Shown here in pieces: positions 8,689 to 16,454 of a DNA stretch of 47,704 nt (positions are counted from its first letter, which is position 1; every line of letters starts with the position of its first letter). This stretch comes from Acidobacteriota bacterium (lineage in GTDB: Bacteria > Acidobacteriota > Terriglobia > Terriglobales > Acidobacteriaceae). The DNA lies in the NCBI GenBank assembly GCA_021792795.1, contig JAJYUB010000027.1, positions 1 through 47,704 on the forward strand, in the 5' to 3' direction. The translations under genes and the position numbers were made by a program. The notes below the pieces were generated by a model. It ran no database searches, had not been told where the DNA came from, and saw only the letters and a list, made by a program, of their open reading frames with translations.

Positions 8689-8844
8689 CTATCGCTTGGC
8701 TGCTCCTCGAGCCAGCTTCTTCAGCTTCTGCTTGTTGGAGCCGCGTGGGACGGTGCGCTTCGGTTTTGGAGCAGCTTTTTTGCGGGCCGTCCGCTTTATT
8801 TTTTTCCGCTCTGCCGTATCGGTGATTGCTTTCGTATTTGCCAT
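8689..8844 (-). CDS. 51-residue highly basic protein
   Basis: ATG 8844 to TAG 8691-8689 encodes 51 residues. It starts MANTKAITDTAERKKIKRTA and continues with a run of Lys, Arg, Ala and Pro (RKKAAPKPKR) and a basic tail ending in LARGAAKR. About a third of the residues are Lys or Arg, and there is no Cys or hydrophobic segment, so a nucleic-acid-binding role (ribosome- or nucleoid-associated) is plausible but inferred. A purine-rich AAGAGAGAG lies about 15 bases upstream of the start. It sits between the helicase gene and the permease, all on the same strand. The orderly Ala/Lys/Arg composition looks more like a true protein than chance. Confidence 0.65.
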   Translation of the reverse strand: MANTKAITDTAERKKIKRTARKKAAPKPKRTVPRGSNKQKLKKLARGAAKR

Positions 8845-8912
8845 TGGGCCAGGAATTCTCTCTCTTGGAAACGAATTGTTGGTACGGGGTGAAAATTGAA
8901 CCGGGAGACGCT

Positions 8913-11609
8913 TCAGACTCGTTCCAACTGGGCGAACTTCTCCACCAGTTTTTTTATGCCGAACCGAGGAAATTGTACCGTAATCTTTGCGGTTTCCCCT
9001 TCCCCTTCGCGTTTGAAGACAACTCCCTCTCCATATTTCGGGTGGCGAACGCGTTGTCCGCTGCGGAAGCCGGTCTTGCCGGACGGCCCTGGATCTGAAA
9101 TTTGCGGGCGGGGAAATTTCTGCCCGCGCGCGGCAAAAAACTGCGCGATATTGTCGATAGAACCGCCGGGAGGGCCGCCGGAAGCCTTGGTCCGCGCGCC
9201 GGAATTGCCGGAAGCAGCGCTCCGCGGGCGTTGGTCTTCGTCTTCATAACTCCATTGCTGGTCGCCGTCGTTGTTGCGTGCAGTGCGATGGGGGTTGGGG
9301 CGGGTGGTTTGCGCGGCATGGCCTCCCCAGGTATCGGCGGGAACGGGCGCGCTCAAATCCTGAATCAAGTGGCCGGGGATTTCGCCGAGAAAGCGCGACG
9401 GCGTTGAATATTCCGGCGAATCGTTGCCGTAGCGGCGCCGAAAGCGCGCGCGGGTGACCAGCAAAGAGTCCATGGCGCGGGTCATGCCAACGTAGCAAAG
9501 ACGGCGCTCTTCTTCCAGGCCCTCGCCATCGTTGATGGTGCGCGAGTGAGGAAAGAGACCCTCCTCCATGCCGGCCAAAAAAACCAGCGGAAATTCCAGG
9601 CCCTTGGCGGCGTGCAGCGTCATCAGGGTGACGCGAGACTCGGGATCGTATTTGTCCGTGTCGCTGACCAGGGCGGCGTGGTCGAGGAATTCCGTGAGGG
9701 TCTCGCCGCGCTCGTGCGCGTCCTGCGCGGCGTTGGCAAGTTCGCGAAGGTTTTCAATGCGGGACTGCGATTCCGGCGTCGCTTCTTCTTCCAGCACTCG
9801 AATATAGCCGCTGCGGTCGATCAGAAATTCGATCAACTCCGGAAGAGTCGCGGCATCTCCGGGCTTGCGAAAGGCATTCTCTGCCGGCACTGGAGTTGTC
9901 TCCAGCAGCGATTTTCGTTCGTGCGGCGAGAGCGTCTTGGCCATCGGATTTGACGATGTTGTTGCAAACGGAGAAAACGCTGCTGGGTCGAAGGTCTCTG
10001 CAAGTTTCTCGTCGCGAATGTTTTCTGCAAGCGAAATCTCGGCGTCGGTCATGCCGAAGTCGAAACGAATGGCATCGTCATTGGCTGCGAATGCGTTGTC
10101 GCCTGCGACGGCTGATTCGGCGCCGGAGGCGGCAATATCGAGGCCCAGCTTCTCGGTAAAATCGGGGGCCAGCATGGCGCGCGCGTCTTCAATCATTCGC
10201 CGGAAATTTTCCAGCGCTGCAACTGCTCGCGCGGAGACAAGCCGCTGCACAATGGTTTCGCGGATTGCGTCCCAGGTGCTGATGCCGGTTTCCAGCGCCA
10301 TCCGCTCAATGGTGTCGAGGGTGGTTCTGCCAATGCCGCGCGGCGGCGTGTTGATGGAACGCTGCAGCGCAATCGAGTCGCTGGGGTTCAACACCAGCTT
10401 CAGATAGCCGAGCATGTCCTTGATTTCGGCGCGATCGTAGAAAGAGAAACCGCCCACCATGGTGTATTGAATGCCGTAGCGACGCAGCGCTTCTTCCACC
10501 AGTCGCGACTGGGAGTTGGTGCGATAGAGAACGGCAATGCGCGGCGGCTCGGCCTCGCTGCCGGTCTGGCGAATATATTTCTGAATGTGGTCGGCGATGA
10601 AAAGCGCTTCGCCTTCGCCGTCCATGGCTTCGTAGTAGCCCACCTGCGCGCCGCCATCGCGGGAGGTCCACAGGGTCTTTCCTTTGCGCTGCAAATTGTT
10701 TGCCACCACTGCGCCGGCCGCCTCCAGAATCACCTGGGTGGAGCGATAGTTCTGTTCCAGCCGAATGATTTTGGTGTGAGGGAAATCTTTTTCAAAATCG
10801 AGGATGTTGCGAATGTCCGCTCCGCGCCAGGAATAAATGCTTTGGTCTTCATCGCCGACGACACAGATGTTCTTTTCCTCGCCGGCCAGCATCTTCATCA
10901 ATTCATACTGCGGACGGTTGGTGTCCTGATATTCGTCGATCAGGATGTATCGAAAGCGGCGATTATAGTAGCTGCGGACCGCCGGAACAGCGCGCAGCAG
11001 GCGGACCGCTTCCAGCAACAAATCGTCGAAGTCGAGTGCGTTGGCCCGCTCCAGCTCCTTGTTGTAGAGGTCGTAGAGATGGGCAATGCGCTCCGTCTTG
11101 GGGTCTTTCGATTGCAGGTAGATTTCCTGCGGGGCCAGCATGTGGTTCTTCGCCCAGGAGATGCGAGAGAGCACGATTCGCGGAGTGAGTTGCTTGTCCT
11201 CCAGGCCAAGCCGCCGCATCAATTGTTTCATCAGGCTTTGCTGCTCGGTCTCGTCGTAGATGACGAAATCCTTGGTGCGACCCTTATCGCCAATGCGCAG
11301 TGTCTCGATGTCGCGACGCAAAACACGCACGCAGAAGGAGTGAAACGTCGCCAGCAACGGTCTTGCCAGACTGCGATGGTCCATCAGGCGCTCGACGCGC
11401 TCCGACATTTCCTTGGCGGCCTTGTTGGTGAACGTGACGGCCAGAATGGTATCCGCAGGCACGCCGCGTTCTTCAATCAGGTAGGCGATCCGGTGCGTAA
11501 TCACGCGGGTCTTTCCGGAACCGGCCCCGGCGAGGATCAGCAGCGGACCATCGACGTTTTCAATCGCCGCGCGCTGCTGCGGATTCATATTTTCAAGCAA
11601 TCGGGACAC
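8913..11609 (-). CDS. pcrA: ATP-dependent DNA helicase PcrA/UvrD with a domain insertion
   Basis: A superfamily 1 3'-5' helicase of the UvrD/Rep/PcrA group, used in nucleotide-excision and mismatch repair and in clearing proteins from DNA. The Q motif (NPQQRAAI), Walker A (GAGSGKT, about residues 27-33), DEYQDTN (motif II), YRSTQ (motif IV region) and VTLMTLHAAKGLEFP (motif V) are all present. The C-terminal tail has the Tudor-like PcrA end (RVRHPKYGEGVVFKREGEGE). At 898 residues it is longer than usual (about 720-780). Most of the extra length is an acidic, Ala- and Phe-rich insertion at about residues 485-585, inside the 2B region before LPELIEFLIDRSGY. The start is GTG 11609, with AGGAG about 10 bases upstream. 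UvrC is encoded elsewhere in the window. Confidence 0.96.
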   Translation of the reverse strand: MSRLLENMNPQQRAAIENVDGPLLILAGAGSGKTRVITHRIAYLIEERGVPADTILAVTFTNKAAKEMSERVERLMDHRSLARPLLATFHSFCVRVLRRDIETLRIGDKGRTKDFVIYDETEQQSLMKQLMRRLGLEDKQLTPRIVLSRISWAKNHMLAPQEIYLQSKDPKTERIAHLYDLYNKELERANALDFDDLLLEAVRLLRAVPAVRSYYNRRFRYILIDEYQDTNRPQYELMKMLAGEEKNICVVGDEDQSIYSWRGADIRNILDFEKDFPHTKIIRLEQNYRSTQVILEAAGAVVANNLQRKGKTLWTSRDGGAQVGYYEAMDGEGEALFIADHIQKYIRQTGSEAEPPRIAVLYRTNSQSRLVEEALRRYGIQYTMVGGFSFYDRAEIKDMLGYLKLVLNPSDSIALQRSINTPPRGIGRTTLDTIERMALETGISTWDAIRETIVQRLVSARAVAALENFRRMIEDARAMLAPDFTEKLGLDIAASGAESAVAGDNAFAANDDAIRFDFGMTDAEISLAENIRDEKLAETFDPAAFSPFATTSSNPMAKTLSPHERKSLLETTPVPAENAFRKPGDAATLPELIEFLIDRSGYIRVLEEEATPESQSRIENLRELANAAQDAHERGETLTEFLDHAALVSDTDKYDPESRVTLMTLHAAKGLEFPLVFLAGMEEGLFPHSRTINDGEGLEEERRLCYVGMTRAMDSLLVTRARFRRRYGNDSPEYSTPSRFLGEIPGHLIQDLSAPVPADTWGGHAAQTTRPNPHRTARNNDGDQQWSYEDEDQRPRSAASGNSGARTKASGGPPGGSIDNIAQFFAARGQKFPRPQISDPGPSGKTGFRSGQRVRHPKYGEGVVFKREGEGETAKITVQFPRFGIKKLVEKFAQLERV

Positions 11610-11719
11610 GAAAGGGAAGACTCCTGCGGTTGCGAGCGCGAATTGTATCCACTCGCTCGATACATCTTCAGTGTATCGCGTGGAAGCGTCCGCACTGGTC
11701 GCGATATCCTGATGCTACC

Positions 11720-12283
11720 GTGGCGAAACCGAAAACTATTTGCGTCTATTGCGGGTCTGCCGTGGGAGCACGCGCGGAGTATCGAACGATTGCGGCGGAA
11801 CTAGGCACCGCAATCGCCGAGGCCGACTTCCGGCTGGTGTATGGCGGGGCGCATGTCGGCCTGATGGGCATTGTTGCAGACGCAGTGCTGGCCGCGGGCG
11901 GGGAAGTTGTCGGTGTGATTCCGCAGCAACTGGCGGACCGTGAGGTGGCGCATCGAGGCTTGACCGAGTTGCACGTTGTCCGCACCATGCACAAACGCAA
12001 GCACATGATGGCGAAGCTGGCGGATGCATTTGTGGCGCTGCCCGGCGGCTACGGAACGTTGGATGAACTGTGCGAAGTTCTCGGCTGGGCGCAACTGGCG
12101 ATTCACGAAAAACCCATCATCCTGCTGGACGCGCTGGAATATTGGCAGCCGTTGTTCGCAATGCTCGACCGTGCGGTGGAGGAGGGTTTTCTACAGCCGC
12201 AGCATCGCCAGCACGCGATGCGCGCGGCAGGTGTAGCGGATGTCTTCAGGCTTTTGCAGGCGGAACGCCCGTTGCGTCGCTGA
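11720..12283 (+). CDS. LOG-family (TIGR00730) nucleotide phosphoribohydrolase
   Basis: A 187-residue Rossmann-fold protein of the LOG / lysine-decarboxylase-like family. Members hydrolyse cytokinin ribotides or nucleoside 5'-monophosphates to base and ribose 5-phosphate. Family signatures are ICVYCGSAVG at the start, GGAHVGLMG, and the diagnostic PGGYGTLDE at about residue 112. GTG 11720 gives the normal family N-terminus (AKPKTICVYCGS); the open frame upstream to 11630 does not look like protein of this family. No strong ribosome-binding site precedes it. Its 3' end overlaps the convergent DUF971 gene by 38 bases. Confidence 0.88.
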   Translation: MAKPKTICVYCGSAVGARAEYRTIAAELGTAIAEADFRLVYGGAHVGLMGIVADAVLAAGGEVVGVIPQQLADREVAHRGLTELHVVRTMHKRKHMMAKLADAFVALPGGYGTLDELCEVLGWAQLAIHEKPIILLDALEYWQPLFAMLDRAVEEGFLQPQHRQHAMRAAGVADVFRLLQAERPLRR

Positions 12284-12710
12284 TGCTTGCCCGGCAGGCC
12301 TCGCAATTGCAGACCGATCGAAGGTAGTGCCAGGAATAAATTCCGCTGGTATGGCCATCGTTCCAGTCGAAGCTGATGGCATAGCGCCCGACCGCGTGTA
12401 CGTTGTTGGGGCGTACAGCGGGTTTGAACATGGGAAGCGCAGTTTTCGGCTCCGGCTTTGGCTGACCAGGCTCGCGCCCAGCGGCTTCGCGTTCTTCCAC
12501 GCAGGTCGCGCACGGGCACGCGGCGCGCAGCCAGGGAAACGTCCATTGGCTGATGTGGCCGTCCTTCCAAACGATTTCGACGCCAGTGCCCTCCGTCCGG
12601 TTGACGCGGACATGGCGCGGGTCGATGGCGTCGCGTTGAAATTCTTGCAGCGGACCCGCGGCTTTGCGGGCTACATCTTCCGGGACAATACGGATGCCTT
12701 CATGGCTCAT
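12246..12710 (-). CDS. DUF971 (GBBH-like N-terminal) domain protein
   Basis: A 154-residue protein with the DUF971 fold, also found at the N-terminus of gamma-butyrobetaine hydroxylases and in proteins linked to Fe-S assembly. The domain is recognisable from VEIVWKDGHISQWTFPWLR and the later ISFDWNDGHTSGIYSWHYLR. Two cysteine pairs, CPCATC and CNCEAC, sit in the usual places and could bind metal. A polar linker (about residues 80-100) separates the two halves and makes the protein longer than the usual 100-120 residues. The start ATG is 12710. Its function is not established. It lies just downstream of the ferric-reductase-like gene on the same strand. Confidence 0.85.
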   Translation of the reverse strand: MSHEGIRIVPEDVARKAAGPLQEFQRDAIDPRHVRVNRTEGTGVEIVWKDGHISQWTFPWLRAACPCATCVEEREAAGREPGQPKPEPKTALPMFKPAVRPNNVHAVGRYAISFDWNDGHTSGIYSWHYLRSVCNCEACRASISDATGVPPAKA

Positions 12711-12719
12711 ACTCTTCTT

Positions 12720-13433
12720 CTACACCTGAACACGGCTGGTTGTACGCGCGCGCCGCCGCTGAAAGCCGAGCGCCTGCAAGAACAATGTTATGGCGCCGCA
12801 TACGGCAACCGTTATAACGAAGGGCACGTGTTGCTTCTCCATTGTTTGATAAGCAATCGTATGCAGAAACGCAAAAAGGAACAGCAGATAGTTCCAACGT
12901 TGCAGATGTTTCCAGCGGACTGTACCGAGCCTGCGCAGCGCGTAGTCATTTGACGTAAAGAACAGCAACAGCAGGATGATCGTCGCAATCGATCCGATTT
13001 CATTTGCAAAACCGAAAATGTCGTGCCGCAACGGAAATGTGTGTCCTTCGCTTCGCTGATACACAAAATATAGCCAGGGTCTGCCGCGCATATGGACGCA
13101 CAACCCGATAACGGTATGGAGAATCCCGAGAATGCCAGCCCAGATTCCGACATCGCGTCGAAGGTCGCTCGATATCGGCGTTCGTTGGCCGCGCAACAGG
13201 TTCCACGGTCCAATCCAGAGCGTCATAACCAATAAGACGAGCGCGGGATACGCAGTTGAAAAGCTTAACCTGGCGATCACGTCGGGATACGGACGCGTGA
13301 CATAGAGACAAAACACAGCGAACGCCGTTGCGACCAGCAAACAGAGATGATGTGTCAGCAAGCGGCGAGTCAGGCGCGTTGTTCGCCGTGTTGCCATAGG
13401 AGGTTCGGCGTTACTCGCTGAGGAAATCGGCAT
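12720..13433 (-). CDS. Ferric reductase-like transmembrane protein (MsrQ-like)
   Basis: A 237-residue inner-membrane protein with about six hydrophobic segments and the ferric-reductase-like heme-binding pattern. Candidate heme ligands are the His pair in GILHTVIGLCVHMRG and His in LFAFLHTIAYQ, on consecutive core helices. The closest known role is the MsrQ-type heme b subunit that feeds electrons to a periplasmic partner; no MsrP gene is seen in the window. The start is ATG 13433, whose A overlaps the TGA of the TauE gene (TGATG), so the two are translationally coupled. The C-terminus is short and basic, without the FAD/NADPH domain of full-length ferric reductases. Confidence 0.82.
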   Translation of the reverse strand: MPISSASNAEPPMATRRTTRLTRRLLTHHLCLLVATAFAVFCLYVTRPYPDVIARLSFSTAYPALVLLVMTLWIGPWNLLRGQRTPISSDLRRDVGIWAGILGILHTVIGLCVHMRGRPWLYFVYQRSEGHTFPLRHDIFGFANEIGSIATIILLLLFFTSNDYALRRLGTVRWKHLQRWNYLLFLFAFLHTIAYQTMEKQHVPFVITVAVCGAITLFLQALGFQRRRARTTSRVQV

Positions 13434-14218
13434 CAATAAAGTTTATAGAAAAAGTAGATTGTCACGATGCAGCCCATGATGACGACGACTGCGCGAATAC
13501 CGCGGGGCTTGTGCTTGCGCGCAGCCCGCGCGCTCAAATACCCGCCAAGACTGGCAGCAATCATCATTGCGGCCCCGTAGCGCCAGAGCACGGCCCCGTA
13601 GAAGATGAAAGTGGCTGCCGCAATGGTGTTCGATGTGCTGGTGATGATTGTTTTCAGCGCATTGATTTCGTGGACGCTGTCGATGCCGGCAAAACTGAGG
13701 ACGCCCATAATCAACAGGCCGGCGCCGGCGCCAAAAAAGCCGACATACAGGGAAATGGTAAAAATCCCGAACGGCAGCAGAATGCGCGCCAGCGGGCGCA
13801 ACCCGGTGGCATGGGCATGATGCACGCCCTGAAACAGGCGCTGCTGCAACGGAGGCCCCAAGGCAAAGAGTAGAGTCGCGGTGAGCAATAACCAGGGCAC
13901 CATGCGGAGAAAGGTTTGCTGGCGTGTTGCCAGCAGGAGCCGCGCGCCGATCAAGCCACCTGCAAAGGCGGCGGTCAGCAAGGCCGGCAGCATGGAGCGA
14001 TAGCGCCGCAACTCCTGCCGATACGCGGCAGCCGAGGTGAATTGTCCAGGCAGCAAGGCCACAGTATTGGTGGCATTGGCTTGCACCGGCAGAACGCCAA
14101 CTTGCAACAGTGCGGGGAAGGACAGCAACGATCCGCCGCCGGCAATCGCGTTCATGCCTCCTGCAAGAAAGGCGGCGATGGAGAGCCAAGCGAGATGGAG
14201 AATGGAAGACGACAGCAT
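13433..14218 (-). CDS. TauE/SafE family sulfite/anion exporter
   Basis: A 261-residue membrane protein with about seven or eight hydrophobic segments. The two family repeats start with GGMNAIAGGGSLLSFPAL near the N-terminus and GFFGAGAGLLIMG in the second half. Characterised members export sulfite, sulfoacetate or other organosulfur anions, though substrates vary widely. Coupling to a ferric-reductase-like gene (one-base overlap) suggests a joint redox or sulfur-related role, which is an inference. Confidence 0.9.
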   Translation of the reverse strand: MLSSSILHLAWLSIAAFLAGGMNAIAGGGSLLSFPALLQVGVLPVQANATNTVALLPGQFTSAAAYRQELRRYRSMLPALLTAAFAGGLIGARLLLATRQQTFLRMVPWLLLTATLLFALGPPLQQRLFQGVHHAHATGLRPLARILLPFGIFTISLYVGFFGAGAGLLIMGVLSFAGIDSVHEINALKTIITSTSNTIAAATFIFYGAVLWRYGAAMMIAASLGGYLSARAARKHKPRGIRAVVVIMGCIVTIYFFYKLY

Positions 14219-14292
14219 TGATTGAGATTGTAGCGTGCGACGATCGGCTGGGCGGTTGTGAAGGTGGATGAATCAGGTTGGCGAGCGATGCC

Positions 14293-15198
14293 TCAACTGA
14301 CGGCGGCGTTGCGCTGCAGGCCCACGCTGCTATGCATAATTTCAATGAAGGCCTGCGCGGCGCGGCTCAGCGATTTGTCTTTGCGATAGACCAGCACCAG
14401 GTCGCGCGCAATGCGAACGTCTTCCAATTCGACGACGCCAAGCAGTCCGGCGGCGAACTCGGTAACCGTGTTGGAGCGGGCCTGGAAACCGATTCCGACG
14501 CCCGCCGCGGCGAACCTTTTGATGAGTTCATTCGATTCCAGCTCCATCGAAATCTCCGGCTTCAGTTGACCCATGGCGAACATCTGATCGATGGCATCGC
14601 GGGTCCGCCCCTGCTTGGGCAGGATCAGAGGATAGGCCGCGACGCTCGCCAGTTGGGTTGTGGGTTTAACAGTCAGCGGATGCCCAACCGCGGCAATCAC
14701 GACCATTTCATCTTTGTGGACGGGCACGATGGTCAGGCGCGGGTCGTTGACAGGTTGCGTGGTCACGCCAAAATCGACCTCCTGCGACAAGACCGCCTCC
14801 AGCGTTCGAGAGCGCTCGTGGCGCGCAATCGAGACGGAAACCCGGGGATATTTTCCTTTGAAGTGGGCGAAGACCTGGGGCAGGATGTAAAGGCAGGTGG
14901 CCTCATTGGCGCTGACGACGAGCTGGCCGCGTGGCGTGCGCGCCATCTCCGCCAGGGCGCGAACGATGTTGCGGCGTGCCTGCAGCGTCTCTTCCGCGTA
15001 CTCCAGAAAAAGCCTGCCTCCGCCGGTCAGCGTGACCCGGCCGCCGGTGCGGTCAAACAACCGGGCCCCAATATCTTCTTCCAGAGCGCGGATCTGCGCG
15101 GAAATTGCAGGCTGTGTACGAAACAGCTTCTCCGCGGCGCGGGAAAAGCTGGCGTTGCGGGCGACTTCGACAAATGCTTTGAGCTGCTCAAAATCCAT
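14293..15198 (-). CDS. LysR-type transcriptional regulator
   Basis: A 301-residue regulator. The N-terminal winged helix-turn-helix (residues 1-60) has the LysR pattern: FEQLKAFVEVARNASFSRAA, followed by TQPAISAQIRALEEDIGARLF. It is joined by a linker helix to a periplasmic-binding-like effector domain (about 90-295). The ATG at 15198 fits the family start. Upstream lies a gene-poor 638-bp stretch rather than a divergent target gene, so the regulon is not obvious from context. The nearest downstream genes on the same strand are the TauE/ferric reductase pair. Confidence 0.95.
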   Translation of the reverse strand: MDFEQLKAFVEVARNASFSRAAEKLFRTQPAISAQIRALEEDIGARLFDRTGGRVTLTGGGRLFLEYAEETLQARRNIVRALAEMARTPRGQLVVSANEATCLYILPQVFAHFKGKYPRVSVSIARHERSRTLEAVLSQEVDFGVTTQPVNDPRLTIVPVHKDEMVVIAAVGHPLTVKPTTQLASVAAYPLILPKQGRTRDAIDQMFAMGQLKPEISMELESNELIKRFAAAGVGIGFQARSNTVTEFAAGLLGVVELEDVRIARDLVLVYRKDKSLSRAAQAFIEIMHSSVGLQRNAAVS

Positions 15199-15399
15199 GT
15201 CGGACGGTTCGACTCCAGGGTCGTTGCCATTTGGCCGGCAGCACCGGCATAAAAAATTGCTATTTGAAGGATAAAGGAAATCTATTCCAGTTTACCTGCG
15301 AACATGGGGCACGGAAGGTCGAAACAAGCGATACATTGCCAGCGAGACGATCCGCAAATGCGCCGCTAGAGTGTAGCAGCCGCTGTGGCGGATGGAATC

Positions 15400-15435
15400 C
15401 GGAACTGTTAGTGCGCATGTCCCGCTAACAGTTCG
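15400..15435. promoter_or_regulatory. 10-bp inverted repeat (possible operator or hairpin)
   Basis: GAACTGTTAG and its exact reverse complement CTAACAGTTC are separated by a short spacer (TGCGCATGTCCCG). It lies about 200 bases upstream of the LysR gene and 400 bases upstream of the small exported protein gene. It could be a regulator-binding site or an RNA hairpin; no T-run follows. Confidence 0.4.
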
Positions 15436-15487
15436 TACGCTTTCGCGCAATCAAGCCGCATTGAGTGGCCATGCATCCGCGCCTAAT

Positions 15488-15574
15488 TAAAGGGACACGA
15501 TGAATTGCCGACAGAATTGCGCGGTTTACGATTCGCGAGGGACATTCATGGTATCACGCATTTATGTCCCTTTA
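15488..15574. repeat. 87-bp element bounded by 10-bp inverted repeats
   Basis: TAAAGGGACA at 15488-15497 is matched by its exact reverse complement TGTCCCTTTA at 15565-15574. Another AGGGACA sits inside at about 15538. The ends resemble those of a small non-autonomous element, but no target duplication is evident. Confidence 0.4.
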
Positions 15575-15836
15575 TTGGCGTGCGGATGTATTAGAACGGC
15601 CCGGCTTGCGCAGATATTGCGGCCGATCTTCGCGCCGCCCTGCTTGCCGAACAGGCAAGACCACAGATGCCATCGAACCCGGATCGACGGCGATGCTAAC
15701 CCTGGATATCTACTTTCGTCATACACCGTGTAAGACCATCTAAAAATCGAGGACCGTGCATCGTAAAACAACAGCAAATTTCTAGAACCTTACGCTCGCG
15801 CGTTTCGCCTAAAAATAAACCACTGAGGAATCAATC

Positions 15837-16100
15837 ATGTTCAAAAATGCAACGAAACAGTTGGCGCCCCTGGCATTCGCTGGGATTCTCGCTATAGGAA
15901 CTTCGTTCGCCATGGCCCAAAACCAGACGGCCCAAAACCCGAATGCGCCTGCGTCGGCAGCTTCGACGGGCAAACAACAAATTAAGCAGGACCGCAAGCA
16001 GCTTCGCGCGGACGTGAAACAGTACGGGAAAAAGAGTTCACAGGCCAAAGCGGACCGCAAGAAGCTTCGGCAAGACCGCCGCAACCAATCCGGAGGATAA
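15837..16100 (+). CDS. Small exported basic protein
   Basis: An 87-residue protein with a signal peptide: MFKNATKQLAPLAF, a hydrophobic core, and a likely cleavage after AMA (about residue 28). The mature part has a Gln/Asn/Ala stretch and then a charged helix with repeated KQDRKQLRADVKQ / KADRKKLRQDRR units. It is probably periplasmic and helical; function unknown. GAGGA lies about 9 bases upstream of the ATG. The preceding 638 bases are non-coding, so it likely has its own promoter. Confidence 0.8.
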   Translation: MFKNATKQLAPLAFAGILAIGTSFAMAQNQTAQNPNAPASAASTGKQQIKQDRKQLRADVKQYGKKSSQAKADRKKLRQDRRNQSGG

Positions 16101-16121
16101 GTCAAGACGAACGGCAGAACT

Positions 16122-16406
16122 TCATGTGTCGGTAACGGAGGAGGGGACAGGGCGAGGGTGGTTGGGACCGCCGCCGCGAGTTTTCATCGGCAATACCGCT
16201 CCCAGAGCGGTTTCAACTTCCTCTACCAGCGGCGTCTGCATCATGATCGGCAGCAGGCGCAGTGCCGCTTTCCACAGAGCGATGCGTTCTTCGAGCGCGG
16301 CCAGTCGCATCGGCATTTTCCGCGCATGTTGCACCAACCGCCCGCTGTGTTGAAGGTCAGGCAATGCGATGAACTTCAACACAGTCGGCACGTTGCGAGA
16401 AATCAC
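16122..16406 (-). CDS. Possible small hypothetical protein
   Basis: A 94-residue open frame from GTG 16406, 48 bases downstream of the YXWGXW gene on the same strand. A GGAAGAGAG stretch lies upstream of the start. The middle (PMRLAALEERIALWKAALRL) is helix-like, but the overall composition is not clearly that of a protein and there is no family match I recognise. It may be chance. Confidence 0.25.
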   Translation of the reverse strand: MISRNVPTVLKFIALPDLQHSGRLVQHARKMPMRLAALEERIALWKAALRLLPIMMQTPLVEEVETALGAVLPMKTRGGGPNHPRPVPSSVTDT

Positions 16407-16454
16407 CGGCGGCCAGCTCTCTTCCGGTTGGATAGGCAGGAGAAATTGCCCGGA

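Larger units (their letters stand above)
15199..15836. other. Gene-poor stretch with nested palindromes
   Basis: No convincing gene is found in 638 bases. Three inverted repeats stand out and are listed separately or in the findings: GAACTGTTAG/CTAACAGTTC near 15400-15435, TAAAGGGACA/TGTCCCTTTA at 15488-15574, and CTTGCC/GGCAAG around 15647-15663. The short open frame at 15500-15733 has no protein-like composition. Confidence 0.5.

Noticed and set aside
10467-11804. 445-codon plus-strand frame opposite pcrA
   Set aside because: Antisense to strongly conserved helicase motifs; no domain of its own.
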